Shown: positions 52,322-61,022 of the stretch, piece after piece
Layout of the letters: each line of letters opens with the position of its first letter
Position numbering within the stretch: position 1 is the first letter of the stretch
Source of the DNA: Pseudomonadota bacterium
GTDB lineage: Bacteria > Pseudomonadota > Alphaproteobacteria > Rhizobiales > Rhizobiaceae
NCBI GenBank assembly: GCA_023457435.1
Contig: JAEWLS010000045.1
Span: 62,001-126,000 of the forward strand
DNA length: 64,000 nucleotides
Reading direction: 5' to 3'
Made by a program: the position numbers and the translations under genes
The notes under the pieces: model-generated
What the model saw: only the letters and a program-made list of their open reading frames with translations
Told to the model about the DNA's origin: nothing
Database searches by the model: none

Positions 52322-53362
52322 ATGACGAAGTACAAGCTGGAATACATTTGGCTCGACGGCTACACGCCCGTCCCTAACCTGCGCGGCAAGACGCAGGTCA
52401 AGGAGTTCGCCGAGTTCCCGAAGCTCGAACAGCTGCCGCTGTGGGGTTTCGACGGCTCGTCGACCATGCAGGCTGAAGGCCATTCGTCCGACTGCGTGCT
52501 GAAGCCGGTCGCGCTGTTCCCGGATCCCGCCCGCACCAACGGTGTGCTCGTCATGTGCGAAGTCATGATGCCTGACGGCGTCACGCCGCACGCCTCCAAC
52601 AAGCGTGCCACCATCCTCGACGACGAGGACGCCTGGTTCGGCTTCGAGCAGGAATACTTCTTCTACAAGGACGGCCGCCCGCTCGGCTTCCCGACCACCG
52701 GATATCCCGCGCCGCAGGGCCCGTACTACACCGGCGTCGGCTACAAGAACGTCGGCGACATCGCCCGCCAGCTCGTTGAGGAGCATCTCGACCTTTGCCT
52801 GGCCGCTGGCATCAACCACGAAGGCATCAATGCCGAGGTGGTTAAGGGCCAATGGGAATTCCAGATCTTCGGCAAGGGCTCCCGCAAGGCGGCCGACCAG
52901 ATCTGGATGGCGCGCTACCTGCTCCTGCGGCTGTGCGAGAAGTATGGCATCGACATCGAGTTCCACTGCAAGCCGCTCGGCGACACCGACTGGAACGGCT
53001 CGGGAATGCATTGCAACTTCTCGACGAAGTTCATGCGCGAGATCGGCGGCAAGGCCTATTTCGAGGCGCTCATGGCCGCTTTCGACAAGAACCTAATGGA
53101 CCACATTACCGTCTACGGTCCGGACAACGACAAGCGCCTGACCGGAAAGCACGAAACCGCGCCGTGGAACAAGTTCTCCTACGGCGTCGCCGACCGCGGC
53201 GCGTCGATCCGCGTTCCGCACTCTTTCATCAATAACGGCTACAAGGGTTATCTCGAGGATCGCCGTCCGAACTCGCAGGGCGACCCGTACCAGATCGCGT
53301 CCGTGGTGCTGAAGACGATCGCAGAAGTCTCGACCGAGGCTTACGCCAAGGCTGCGGCCTGA
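52322..53362 (+). CDS. glnII: Glutamine synthetase type II
   Basis: 346 aa from ATG at 52322; the upstream open frame is leader sequence containing the sigma-54 promoter. This is the short, eukaryote-like GSII with KLEYIWLDGYTPVPNLRGKT at the start, LWGFDGSSTMQAEG, the ATP-site region and GSGMHCNFSTKFMRE, and RPNSQGDPYQIA near the end. It makes glutamine from glutamate, ammonia and ATP, and is not controlled by adenylylation. In rhizobia it is induced under nitrogen limitation via NtrC, which fits the promoter. Confidence 0.97.
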   Translation: MTKYKLEYIWLDGYTPVPNLRGKTQVKEFAEFPKLEQLPLWGFDGSSTMQAEGHSSDCVLKPVALFPDPARTNGVLVMCEVMMPDGVTPHASNKRATILDDEDAWFGFEQEYFFYKDGRPLGFPTTGYPAPQGPYYTGVGYKNVGDIARQLVEEHLDLCLAAGINHEGINAEVVKGQWEFQIFGKGSRKAADQIWMARYLLLRLCEKYGIDIEFHCKPLGDTDWNGSGMHCNFSTKFMREIGGKAYFEALMAAFDKNLMDHITVYGPDNDKRLTGKHETAPWNKFSYGVADRGASIRVPHSFINNGYKGYLEDRRPNSQGDPYQIASVVLKTIAEVSTEAYAKAAA

Positions 53363-53392
53363 ACTCTCCCTGCCTCCCAAGGCGCATGAAGA

Positions 53393-53427
53393 AGGCCCGG
53401 TGGGAAACTGCCGGGCCTCTCCTTTTT
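53393..53427 (+). terminator. Terminator of glnII
   Basis: AGGCCCGG (53393-53400) and CCGGGCCT (53411-53418) make an 8-bp stem with a 10-base loop, followed by CTCC and then TTTTT (53423-53427), about 30 bases after the glnII stop. Confidence 0.8.
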
Positions 53428-53480
53428 GGCTTAGGCCCGAACGAAAACCCGGCCGAAGGCGGTGGTACGTGACCGCCGCG

Positions 53481-54086
53481 CTAGTCGGGCGACTTCCACT
53501 GCGGATGGTGGCTGGCCTTGTAACCTAGCGCTCTGGCGAGTCGTGCCAGGCCGCCGAACAGGGCCTTCTGTGTCCCCTTTGGGAGACCGGGAAGGAAGGT
53601 CGGATCGAGCAAGCTTTCGTGGAAGGTAAGCGCGAGCTGGAGCGGGTCCCTGATGTCGCCGTTTCGCCGGACCCTGTTCTGCTGGGAAAGCGCCATCAGC
53701 GTCTCGAAGAAGCTCTCAAGCCGTAGCAACACGTCCGGACGCGGTGGATCGAATTCGGCGGACTGCCTGACGTGGAGTTCGCCGTCGCCCGTGTTCGCGG
53801 GATGAATGTGGACGGCGCCGAACGGAATATCGATTACCGTCGGTGCGCGCACGTCCAACCGACGTCCGTTGACGGTGCAGCTCGCAGTGCCCGTGATGAT
53901 CTCGAAACGTTCCGCAATCTCGCCGGCGGGGCCGGCATGATAGTGCGGACGGCCCGGTAGCATCTCGCCCGGAGGCACGAACCAGTCGACCGCGATGGCG
54001 CGGCCGCCATTCTCGCTTGGTGCAGCGACGAATACGACGCGCGTCCGCGTCACCGGATTGAAGAGTTCGCTCCCGTTCGATGCCAT
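53481..54086 (-). CDS. Cupin-fold protein
   Basis: 201 aa from ATG at 54086 (GGGG 8 bases upstream; a TTG at 54134 would add 16 residues). The central region is a cupin barrel: PGRPHYHAGPAGEIAERFEII has the first metal-motif His residues and Glu, and IDIPFGAVHIHPANTGDGEL matches motif 2. The C-terminal ~70 residues are helical. Cupins range from sensors to dioxygenases, so the activity is not predictable. It sits between glnII and glnA, separated from each by a terminator, so it is probably independent. Confidence 0.72.
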   Translation of the reverse strand: MASNGSELFNPVTRTRVVFVAAPSENGGRAIAVDWFVPPGEMLPGRPHYHAGPAGEIAERFEIITGTASCTVNGRRLDVRAPTVIDIPFGAVHIHPANTGDGELHVRQSAEFDPPRPDVLLRLESFFETLMALSQQNRVRRNGDIRDPLQLALTFHESLLDPTFLPGLPKGTQKALFGGLARLARALGYKASHHPQWKSPD

Positions 54087-54133
54087 GATGACAACCCCGT
54101 CCACCTCCGATACCGGACGATTGTGCCAAAACA

Positions 54134-54156
54134 AAACCCCGGCGCCGTCGGGGTTT
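54134..54156 (-). terminator. Terminator of glnA
   Basis: On the minus strand, AAACCCCG and CGGGGTTT form an 8-bp stem with a 7-base loop, then TGTTTTGG. It lies about 33 bases after the glnA stop. Confidence 0.85.
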
Positions 54157-54188
54157 GATTTTTCGCACGGCTGCTGAGGGAGCCGGCC

Positions 54189-55598
54189 TCAGACCGAGTA
54201 GTACATGTCGAATTCGACCGGGTGCGGCGTCATCTCGAAGCGCATGACCTCGGCCATCTTTAGTTCGATGTAGGCATCGATCTGGTCGTCGTCAAAGACG
54301 CCGCCGGCTTTCAGGAAGCCGCGATCCTTGTCGAGGCTCATCAGCGCCTCGCGCAGCGATCCGCACACGGTCGGGATCTTCTTCAGCTCCTTCGGCGGCA
54401 GGTCGTAGAGATCCTTGTCCATCGGCTGGCCGGGGTGGATCTTGTTCTTGATGCCGTCGATGCCGGCCATCAGCAGCGCGGCGAAGGCGAGATAGGGGTT
54501 CGCGCCCGGATCCGGGAAACGAACCTCGACGCGCTTCGACTTCGGCGACGATCCGAACGGGATGCGGCACGAGGCCGAGCGGTTTCGCGCCGAGTAGGCG
54601 AGAAGCACCGGCGCCTCATAGCCAGGCACCAGCCGCTTGTACGAATTGGTCAGCGGATTGGTGAAGGCGTTCACCGCCTTCGCGTGCTTGATCACGCCGC
54701 CGATGAAGAACAGGCAGTTCTCAGACAGGCCGGCATACTCGTTGCCGGCGAAGGTCGGCTTGCCGCCCTTCCAGATCGACATGTGCACGTGCATGCCAGA
54801 GCCGTTATCGCCGAAGATCGGCTTCGGCATGAAGGTCGCTGTCTTGCCGTAGGCGTTGGCGACCTGATGCACCACGTACTTGTAGATTTGCATCTTGTCC
54901 GCGTTGCGGACGAGCGTGTCGAACTTGATGCCGAGCTCGTGCTGCGCGGCCGCCACCTCGTGGTGATGCTTTTCCACGCGCACGCCCATTTCGCCGAGTA
55001 CCGTCAGCATCTCGGAGCGCATGTCCTGGAGGCTGTCGATCGGCGGGACCGGGAAATAACCGCCCTTGACGCGCGGCCGGTGGCCGAGATTGCCCGTCTC
55101 GTAGTCGCTGTCGTCGTTCGAGGGCAGCTCTGAGGAGTCGAGCTTGAAGCCCGTGTTGTAGGGGTCCGCCTTGTATTTCACGTCGTCGAACACGAAGAAC
55201 TCGGCTTCGGGGCCGACGTTGACCGCGTCACCGATGCCCTCGGCCTTCATGTAGGCCTCGGCTTTCTTGGCCGTTCCGCGCGGATCGCGGTTGTAGGACT
55301 CGCCGGAGACCGGGTCGAGGATGTCGCACATCACCACCATCGTCGACTGGGCGAAGAACGGGTCCATATGGACCGTCTCAGGGTCCGGCATGAGTACCAT
55401 GTCGGACTCGTTGATCGCCTTCCAGCCTCCGATCGACGAGCCGTCGAACATCACGCCGTCGGTGAACATGTCCTCGTCGACTTCGGCGACGTCCATGGTA
55501 ACGTGCTGCAGCTTGCCCCGCGGATCGCTGAAGCGCAGATCGACGAATTTCACGTCGTTATCCTTGATGCGCTTCAAGATGTCATTGGTTGTCGTCAT
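54189..55598 (-). CDS. glnA: Glutamine synthetase type I
   Basis: 469 aa from ATG at 55598; an ATG 3 codons earlier sits directly on the AAGGG ribosome site and is less likely. Dodecameric GSI: FDGSSIGGWK, NVGPEAEFFVFD, the ATP/glutamate region FGDNGSGMHVHMSIW and NRSASCRIP. Tyr398 in DLYDLPPKE is the adenylylation site, so activity is tuned by GlnE. glnB is 43 bases upstream on the same strand, giving the glnBA operon known from rhizobia. Confidence 0.98.
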   Translation of the reverse strand: MTTTNDILKRIKDNDVKFVDLRFSDPRGKLQHVTMDVAEVDEDMFTDGVMFDGSSIGGWKAINESDMVLMPDPETVHMDPFFAQSTMVVMCDILDPVSGESYNRDPRGTAKKAEAYMKAEGIGDAVNVGPEAEFFVFDDVKYKADPYNTGFKLDSSELPSNDDSDYETGNLGHRPRVKGGYFPVPPIDSLQDMRSEMLTVLGEMGVRVEKHHHEVAAAQHELGIKFDTLVRNADKMQIYKYVVHQVANAYGKTATFMPKPIFGDNGSGMHVHMSIWKGGKPTFAGNEYAGLSENCLFFIGGVIKHAKAVNAFTNPLTNSYKRLVPGYEAPVLLAYSARNRSASCRIPFGSSPKSKRVEVRFPDPGANPYLAFAALLMAGIDGIKNKIHPGQPMDKDLYDLPPKELKKIPTVCGSLREALMSLDKDRGFLKAGGVFDDDQIDAYIELKMAEVMRFEMTPHPVEFDMYYSV

Positions 55599-55641
55599 GC
55601 GTTCCATCCCTTGTGAAGACGTCTTCTCGTTCCAGTGTCTG

Positions 55642-55980
55642 TCAGATCGCGTCGATGCCGGTCTCGCCGGTACGGATGCGCACGACTTCCTCGATGTTCG
55701 AGACGAAGATCTTGCCGTCGCCGATGCGGCCGGTCTGCGCCGCCTTGCGGATCGCGTCCACCGCTGCGTCCACGGCGTCGTCGCCGAGCACCACTTCGAT
55801 CTTCACCTTGGGCAAGAAGTCCACAACGTACTCGGCGCCGCGATAGAGTTCGGTGTGGCCTTTCTGGCGACCGAAGCCTTTTGCCTCAGTGACCGTTATG
55901 CCCTGGAGGCCGACTTCCTGCAGCGCTTCCTTGACCTCATCGAGCTTGAACGGCTTGATGATCGCTTCGATCTTCTTCAT
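55642..55980 (-). CDS. glnB: PII nitrogen signalling protein
   Basis: 112 aa from ATG at 55980 (GGAGG 10 bases upstream). It has the PII signatures YRGAEYVVDF, with the uridylylated T-loop residue Tyr51, and the C-terminal block DGKIFVSNIEEVVRIRTGE. It senses 2-oxoglutarate/ATP/ADP and is modified by GlnD, and controls NtrB and GlnE. Upstream is a sigma-54 promoter; glnA follows. The open frame extends upstream of the ATG only through promoter DNA. Confidence 0.98.
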   Translation of the reverse strand: MKKIEAIIKPFKLDEVKEALQEVGLQGITVTEAKGFGRQKGHTELYRGAEYVVDFLPKVKIEVVLGDDAVDAAVDAIRKAAQTGRIGDGKIFVSNIEEVVRIRTGETGIDAI

Positions 55981-56033
55981 TCGGGGTCGCCTCCGGCCTT
56001 TATGTCTCGGGCAAAGCCCGTCGCCCGGGCCGA

Positions 56034-56049
56034 TGCACGAAGTGTGCCA
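56034..56049 (-). promoter_or_regulatory. glnB: Sigma-54 promoter of glnBA
   Basis: Reading on the minus strand: TGGCACACTTCGTGCA, with GG (-24) and GC (-12) exactly 10 bases apart. Transcription would start near 56,024, about 43 bases before the glnB ATG. Nitrogen-regulated glnB promoters of this kind are known in rhizobia. Confidence 0.88.
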
Positions 56050-56202
56050 GACATCGGGCTGTTTTCTGGCACTAGGTAAAGCGGCGCGGGCACCGCACGC
56101 AATGGTGCAAGTTGGCAAATTGCGCCGTCGAGCGGCTATGCCACATCGCCGGGTAACCAGCTTCCAACTTGCGGAGAGAATGGCTGCGCAATGCACAGGC
56201 AT

Positions 56203-56223
56203 CCTGCACACAAAGTGTGCAGG
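56203..56223. promoter_or_regulatory. Candidate NtrC-binding palindrome upstream of glnB
   Basis: CCTGCACAC (56203-56211), AAA, GTGTGCAGG (56215-56223): a perfect 9-bp dyad containing TGCAC-N7-GTGCA, the half-site arrangement I recall for the NtrC consensus. It is about 190 bases upstream of the predicted glnB start and about 45 bases before the divergent nnr gene. A looser GCACC-N9-GGTGC element lies nearer the promoter at 56090-56108. Confidence 0.65.
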
Positions 56224-56268
56224 CGGAGAGGATTGCGACTGGCATGTCAAAGCGCATAATCCTTGGCA

Positions 56269-57765
56269 ATGCACACGGAGCTTCTGACGCCGGACGAAAT
56301 GGCGAAGGCTGATCGCATGGCGATCGAACGCGGGCCATTCGACGGTACCGCCTTGATGGAGAATGCCGGCCGCGCTGTCTTCCGCGAGATTTTGGCGCGC
56401 TATCCCGCAGCCCGGAGCTATTTTGTGCTCTGCGGGCCGGGTAACAACGGCGGCGATGGCTACGTGGTGGCGCGGCTGCTGCACGAGACTGGCTTGCACG
56501 TGGAGGTTTATCGGGAGGGCGAGCCGCGGCGTGGCTCGGACGCTGAAAAGTCGGCCGCGCGTTGTCCCGTGACGGCGCGGGAACTCGCCGATTTTGCACC
56601 TGGCCCTGGTTGTCTCGTGGTCGACGCTCTCTACGGAGCCGGGCTTTCAAGGCCGTTCTCGGTGGATGTCTGCCGCGCCTCGCGAGCCGCCCGTGATATC
56701 GGTTCGTCGGTCGTCGCCGTCGATGTTCCGAGCGGTCTCGATGGGGCATCAGGCCGCCATGATCCCGGGGGCTTTTCGGCCGATCTCACAGTCACGTTCG
56801 CGCGGTTGAAGCCAGGTCATCTCCTGGAACCGGGCCGGAGCGCCTGTGGCGAAGTCGTCATTGCCGATATCGGGATCTCGGAGCGGGTGGTTCAGGCAGT
56901 CGGCTGCCGTGCGTTCGTCAACGCGCCTCAGCTGTGGAGAGGCAAGCTCCTTCCGCCGGCAACCGACACGCACAAGTACCGGCGTGGGCACTGCGCTGTG
57001 TTCTCGGGTGGTCCGGATGCCACGGGCGCGTCGCGACTGGCAGCAGCCGCCGCTGCGCGCGCGGGGGCAGGGGCGGTGACTGTGCTGGCACCGGTAGACG
57101 CGATAGCTGCGCAAGCCGCGCACTTGACGTCGGTCATGCTGCGCGAGGCCTGCGGAATCGACGATGTCCTGGACTTCTTGGCGCAGCGAAAGGTCGCTTC
57201 GCTGGTGTACGGTCCCGGGCTCGGTCGCCGCCCCGAAATTGCGACCTTCCTGCTCGACCTGCTGGTGCAGGCCGATGCCGCGATCTCGTTCGTAATCGAC
57301 GCGGACGGCATCTCGGGACTGGAAGGCCGCCAGCCGGAATTTATGGCTGCTGCAGGGGCAGGTGGCCCTCGCGAACTGGTGTTGACGCCCCACGAAGGCG
57401 AGTTCTCTCGGCTGTTCCCTGACATAGCCGGGAACCCGCGAATTTCGAAACTCGATAAGGCACGGCTGGCGGCGGCGCGCGCTGGCGCCGTGATCGTCTA
57501 CAAGGGACCTGACACGGTCATCGCCGCGCCGGACGGTCGCGCCGCGATCAATGCAAACGGGACATCGTGGCTGGCCACTGCTGGCTCGGGAGACGTGCTC
57601 TCCGGTATCGTTGCCGGGCTTCTGTCGCAGCGCATGCCAGCCTGGGAGGCTGCGTGTGCCGCAGTGTGGCTTCACGCCGATGCTGCAGGACGCATGGGGG
57701 CGGGGTTGATCGCGGAGGATCTGCCCGAAATGCTCCCCGCAGCGCTCGCCGCGCTCCTCGCCTAG
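56269..57765 (+). CDS. nnr: Bifunctional NAD(P)H-hydrate repair enzyme
   Basis: 498 aa from ATG at 56269 (TTG at 56263 is also possible). The N-terminal YjeF_N domain is an NAD(P)HX epimerase with the motif CGPGNNGGDGYVVARLL. The C-terminal domain (about 225 on) is an ADP-dependent NAD(P)HX dehydratase of the ribokinase fold, with LTPHEGEFSRLF and GSGDVLSGIVAGLL. Together they repair hydrated nicotinamide cofactors. It is read away from glnB, and its last 4 bases overlap the convergent DUF72 gene. Confidence 0.95.
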   Translation: MHTELLTPDEMAKADRMAIERGPFDGTALMENAGRAVFREILARYPAARSYFVLCGPGNNGGDGYVVARLLHETGLHVEVYREGEPRRGSDAEKSAARCPVTARELADFAPGPGCLVVDALYGAGLSRPFSVDVCRASRAARDIGSSVVAVDVPSGLDGASGRHDPGGFSADLTVTFARLKPGHLLEPGRSACGEVVIADIGISERVVQAVGCRAFVNAPQLWRGKLLPPATDTHKYRRGHCAVFSGGPDATGASRLAAAAAARAGAGAVTVLAPVDAIAAQAAHLTSVMLREACGIDDVLDFLAQRKVASLVYGPGLGRRPEIATFLLDLLVQADAAISFVIDADGISGLEGRQPEFMAAAGAGGPRELVLTPHEGEFSRLFPDIAGNPRISKLDKARLAAARAGAVIVYKGPDTVIAAPDGRAAINANGTSWLATAGSGDVLSGIVAGLLSQRMPAWEAACAAVWLHADAAGRMGAGLIAEDLPEMLPAALAALLA

Positions 57766-58565
57766 CCGACACGCTCCTGCAGCGCCATCGCTCCCTGTGG
57801 CGCGCGAACCTTGCCTTCATGAATGATGTAGAGGAACACGTCGCGCGGCTTCTTCGCAGGCTTGGTGTCGGGGGCCGAGAGCGGCAGGTCTCCAGGCGAG
57901 CCGCCATTGGCCCAGATCTTGGCACGTTCCGCCCAGCGATCGAGCTCCGCTGGCTTGTAGGCGGTGGGAACGTCGTCGGAACCGCGCTGGAGCCGGCCGT
58001 AGATGAAATCCGCGGTTACGTCGGCAATTTCAGGATAGTCAGTATGATGTGCGTAGCAGATCGCCACTCCATGCTTGCGCGCGAGCTCCGGAAAGGCGGG
58101 TTCGGTAAAGCTGGCGTGACGGACTTCCACGACGTGGCGAAGCGGCCGATCCTTCAGCTTGGACGGCAGCAGTCCTAGAAAACCGGCAAAATCGTCGGGC
58201 TCGAACTTCTTGGTCGGAGCGAACTGCCACACGATCGGCCCAAGTTTCTCGCCAAGCTCCTCGATTCCCTGGGCAAAGAAGCGTGCCATCGACTCGCCCG
58301 CATCGGCGAGGACTTTGCGGTTGGTGACGAACCGATTGCCCTTTACCGAAAAGACGAAGTCGTCCGGTGTCTCGGCGGCCCACTTCGCCCACGTGTCGGG
58401 CTTGAACCCCGAGTAGTACGTGCCGTTGATCTCGATCGTCCGCAGCTTGCTGCTTGCATACTCCAGCTGCCGTTTCTTGGGCAGATCGTCCGGGTAGAAC
58501 GTGCCTTCCCATGGCTCGAACGTCCAGCCTCCAATTCCTGTTCGGATCGCTCCGCTCTTCGACAT
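57762..58565 (-). CDS. DUF72 (YecE-like) protein
   Basis: 267 aa from ATG at 58565 (GGAG 8 bases upstream). TIM-barrel family with the opening GIGGWTFEPWEGTFYP, then EINGTYYSGF, FSVKGNRFVTN, and GPIVWQFAPTKKF with HVVEVRHASF in the middle, all conserved DUF72 segments. Length matches the family. Biochemical function is not established. Confidence 0.88.
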   Translation of the reverse strand: MSKSGAIRTGIGGWTFEPWEGTFYPDDLPKKRQLEYASSKLRTIEINGTYYSGFKPDTWAKWAAETPDDFVFSVKGNRFVTNRKVLADAGESMARFFAQGIEELGEKLGPIVWQFAPTKKFEPDDFAGFLGLLPSKLKDRPLRHVVEVRHASFTEPAFPELARKHGVAICYAHHTDYPEIADVTADFIYGRLQRGSDDVPTAYKPAELDRWAERAKIWANGGSPGDLPLSAPDTKPAKKPRDVFLYIIHEGKVRAPQGAMALQERVG

Positions 58566-58694
58566 GTCGCGCACTCCGTTTCAAACGACTTCCGACACGA
58601 CAGGCAGGGAAAGTCGACCCGTTTCGCCGACATTCCTGCCATTTTGACTGGTGAGGGCAACTCGGCGTTAAAGGCGGACGGCTAGCCTCCCGGC

Positions 58695-59804
58695 ATGAAC
58701 CTTTCGCATCTGCCGCGGATGTCCCGCCGCCGCTTTGTCGCGGGAGCCGGCGCGGCATTGTCGACGCCCGCAATATGGCGCGCTCGCGCGGACGAGCTTC
58801 CGAGGTTGCGTGATCTCGGTGCGGCGAAGGGTATCGAGGTCGGCAGCGCATTCTCGCTCGATCCGGATCCGAAGTACCGGGCAGTCATCGCCGACCACTG
58901 CGCCGTGATTACACCTGAGTGGCAGATGAAACCGCCGCAGATCAAATCCAATGCGGCGTCGCCCTACGATTTCACGATCGTCGATCGGTTCTTCGACTTC
59001 GCGGCGCGGCATGGCCAGAAGGTGCACGGCCACACACTCTACTGGTCATATGTGCCGATAGACTGGGCGGTCGGTGCGACCTTCGAGGAGACCACGAAGC
59101 TCTACGGCGATTTCATTCGCACCGTCGCTCGGCGTTACCCGCAGGTCGAAACCTGGGACGTCATGAACGAGCTCGTCGACGACGAGAGCTGGAAACTCAA
59201 GACGGATTATCTCGTCGGCCAATACGGCTACGACTTCATCGACTTCTGTCTGCGCACCGCGCGCGAAGCAGCACCCCAGGCCAGGCTTGCGATCAACGAT
59301 TATTGGATCGAGTGCGCGACTGAACTCTGCGAAGGCAAGCGCGGCGGCGTGATGGACATGCTCAAGCGCCTGAAGTCGATGGGTTCGCCGCTCGATGCGC
59401 TCGGACTGCAGAGCCATCTTTACACCCGCATGCCCGTCGATCCTGGCGCCACCTACGATCTTATCAACGACGGGGCGGGTCTCGGCCTGGAAAGCTGGGT
59501 CAGCGAGCTGGACGTCAACGATTCGACCCTGCCGGCCGACATTGTCGAGCGCGACGGCCTCGTCGCCGACATCTATGAACGCTATCTCACCGGCGTGTTG
59601 CGGCATCCGGCGGTGAAGCGGGTCATTTTCTGGGGCATTTCCGACTATTACAACTGGATCGTCTACGACAAGAAGCACTGGGATCAGCGGCCTCCGGAGA
59701 TGGGCGAGGCGCGGCCGGCTCTCTTCGACACGAACAACGACCCGAAGCCAGCCTTCCACGCGGTGGCGCGGGCGCTCCGACAGGCGCCGCCTCGCATGTC
59801 CTGA
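58695..59804 (+). CDS. GH10 family glycoside hydrolase (endo-1,4-beta-xylanase-like), Tat-exported
   Basis: 369 aa. The N-terminus is a twin-arginine signal (SRRRFVAGAGAAL), implying folded export. The GH10 barrel has HTLYW, the acid/base Glu159 in WDVMNE, the conserved GLQSH segment and the nucleophile Glu271 in WVSELDV, plus WGISDYYNWI near the end, so it should be active. Members hydrolyse xylan or related beta-1,4-glycans. In a soil or plant-associated bacterium it may act on plant wall or its own polysaccharide; the substrate is not proven. Confidence 0.88.
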   Translation: MNLSHLPRMSRRRFVAGAGAALSTPAIWRARADELPRLRDLGAAKGIEVGSAFSLDPDPKYRAVIADHCAVITPEWQMKPPQIKSNAASPYDFTIVDRFFDFAARHGQKVHGHTLYWSYVPIDWAVGATFEETTKLYGDFIRTVARRYPQVETWDVMNELVDDESWKLKTDYLVGQYGYDFIDFCLRTAREAAPQARLAINDYWIECATELCEGKRGGVMDMLKRLKSMGSPLDALGLQSHLYTRMPVDPGATYDLINDGAGLGLESWVSELDVNDSTLPADIVERDGLVADIYERYLTGVLRHPAVKRVIFWGISDYYNWIVYDKKHWDQRPPEMGEARPALFDTNNDPKPAFHAVARALRQAPPRMS

Positions 59805-59908
59805 TCGCGCTGCGAGTTGAATTCGCTTGCTTGCGGAGCCAAACTTCCGCGGCTGCGTTACGATGCGGCAGCGCGCCGGCAACAAGCTCCGCGCATCGGG
59901 CAGGTGTC

Positions 59909-61018
59909 ATGCAGGACGTGAACGCGGAGCTAGAACGGCGTGAGGAGCCGCCGGTCGGCGCCTTCCGCATATCGGTCGTCGGCATATTCCTCATCCTCAT
60001 CGTCTACACGCTCTTCGTCGGACGGGACTTCTTCGTTCCTGTCGTCCTCTCATTCCTCTTCGCGCTGACTCTTTCGCCGATCGTTCGCTTCCTCACCAAG
60101 CGCGGGATGCCGTCGCCGATTTCCGCCACGCTGCTCGTGGTCGTCTCCGGCGGCGCGATTGCGCTGGGCGGATATCTGCTGAGCGGGCCGGTCATGCAGC
60201 TTATCGACGAGGCGCCGGGAATCGGCAGCAAGCTGACCGAGCGCGTGCAGCAGCTGCGCGGTCCCTTGGAACTGCTGATGCAGATCTCGAGCCAGATCGA
60301 CAGCGTCACCGATACGGTCAGCGAGGCCGGCGTGGTGAAGGTCGCCGTGCAGCAGCCCGGCATCCTCTCGCAGGCGGCCGGTACCTTGCTGTCCTTCGCA
60401 ACGACGACTGCGATCGTCTTCGTGCTGTCGCTGTTCCTGCTCGCCTCCGGGACCATGTTCTACGAGAAGATCGTCCAGTCGTTCTCGCGGCTTACCGACA
60501 AGAAACGCGCGCTGCGCGTCGTCTACGACGTCGAGCGCGAGATCTCCCGCTACCTGCTGACGGTGAGCCTGATCAACGTCGGATTGGGCACAGTTATCGG
60601 CATCGGCCTGTGGTTTATCGGCATGCCGACGCCCTTCTTGTGGGGCGTCATGGCGGCGCTTCTGAACTTCCTGCCGTACATCGGGGCGCTGGCGACCGTC
60701 GTGGTCGTCGCCGTCATTTCGATCGTGACGTTCGACACACTCGGCTACGCGCTGATCGCGCCCGCCTTCGTGGTCACCTGCAACGCGCTCGAGGGTCAGA
60801 TCGTCACGCCGCTGATCGTCGGTCGCAGGCTCGAGCTCAACGCCGTGGCGATCTTCATCGCCGTCGCCTTCTGGTCGTGGCTATGGGGCTTCATCGGCGC
60901 GCTGATCGCCGTGCCGCTGCTCGTCGTGATGAAGGTGTTCTGCGATCATTTCGAGCGGCTGCAGCCGCTGGGCAACTTCCTCGCCGCCCAGCAGGTCGCC
61001 CCTCCGGCCGAAGAGTGA
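59909..61018 (+). CDS. AI-2E (PerM/YdiK) family membrane transporter
   Basis: 369 aa from ATG at 59909 (AGG 5 bases upstream). About eight hydrophobic helices: an N-terminal pair (ISVVGIFLILIVYTLFVGRDFFVPVVLSF), a long amphipathic middle loop, and the family C-terminal part (LWGVMAALLNFLPYIGALATVVVVAVIS and GQIVTPLIVGRRLELNAVAIF). The family includes TqsA and Na+/H+ antiporters; despite the name, AI-2 export is shown for few. Convergent with ald. Confidence 0.88.
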   Translation: MQDVNAELERREEPPVGAFRISVVGIFLILIVYTLFVGRDFFVPVVLSFLFALTLSPIVRFLTKRGMPSPISATLLVVVSGGAIALGGYLLSGPVMQLIDEAPGIGSKLTERVQQLRGPLELLMQISSQIDSVTDTVSEAGVVKVAVQQPGILSQAAGTLLSFATTTAIVFVLSLFLLASGTMFYEKIVQSFSRLTDKKRALRVVYDVEREISRYLLTVSLINVGLGTVIGIGLWFIGMPTPFLWGVMAALLNFLPYIGALATVVVVAVISIVTFDTLGYALIAPAFVVTCNALEGQIVTPLIVGRRLELNAVAIFIAVAFWSWLWGFIGALIAVPLLVVMKVFCDHFERLQPLGNFLAAQQVAPPAEE

Positions 61019-61022
61019 GAGC

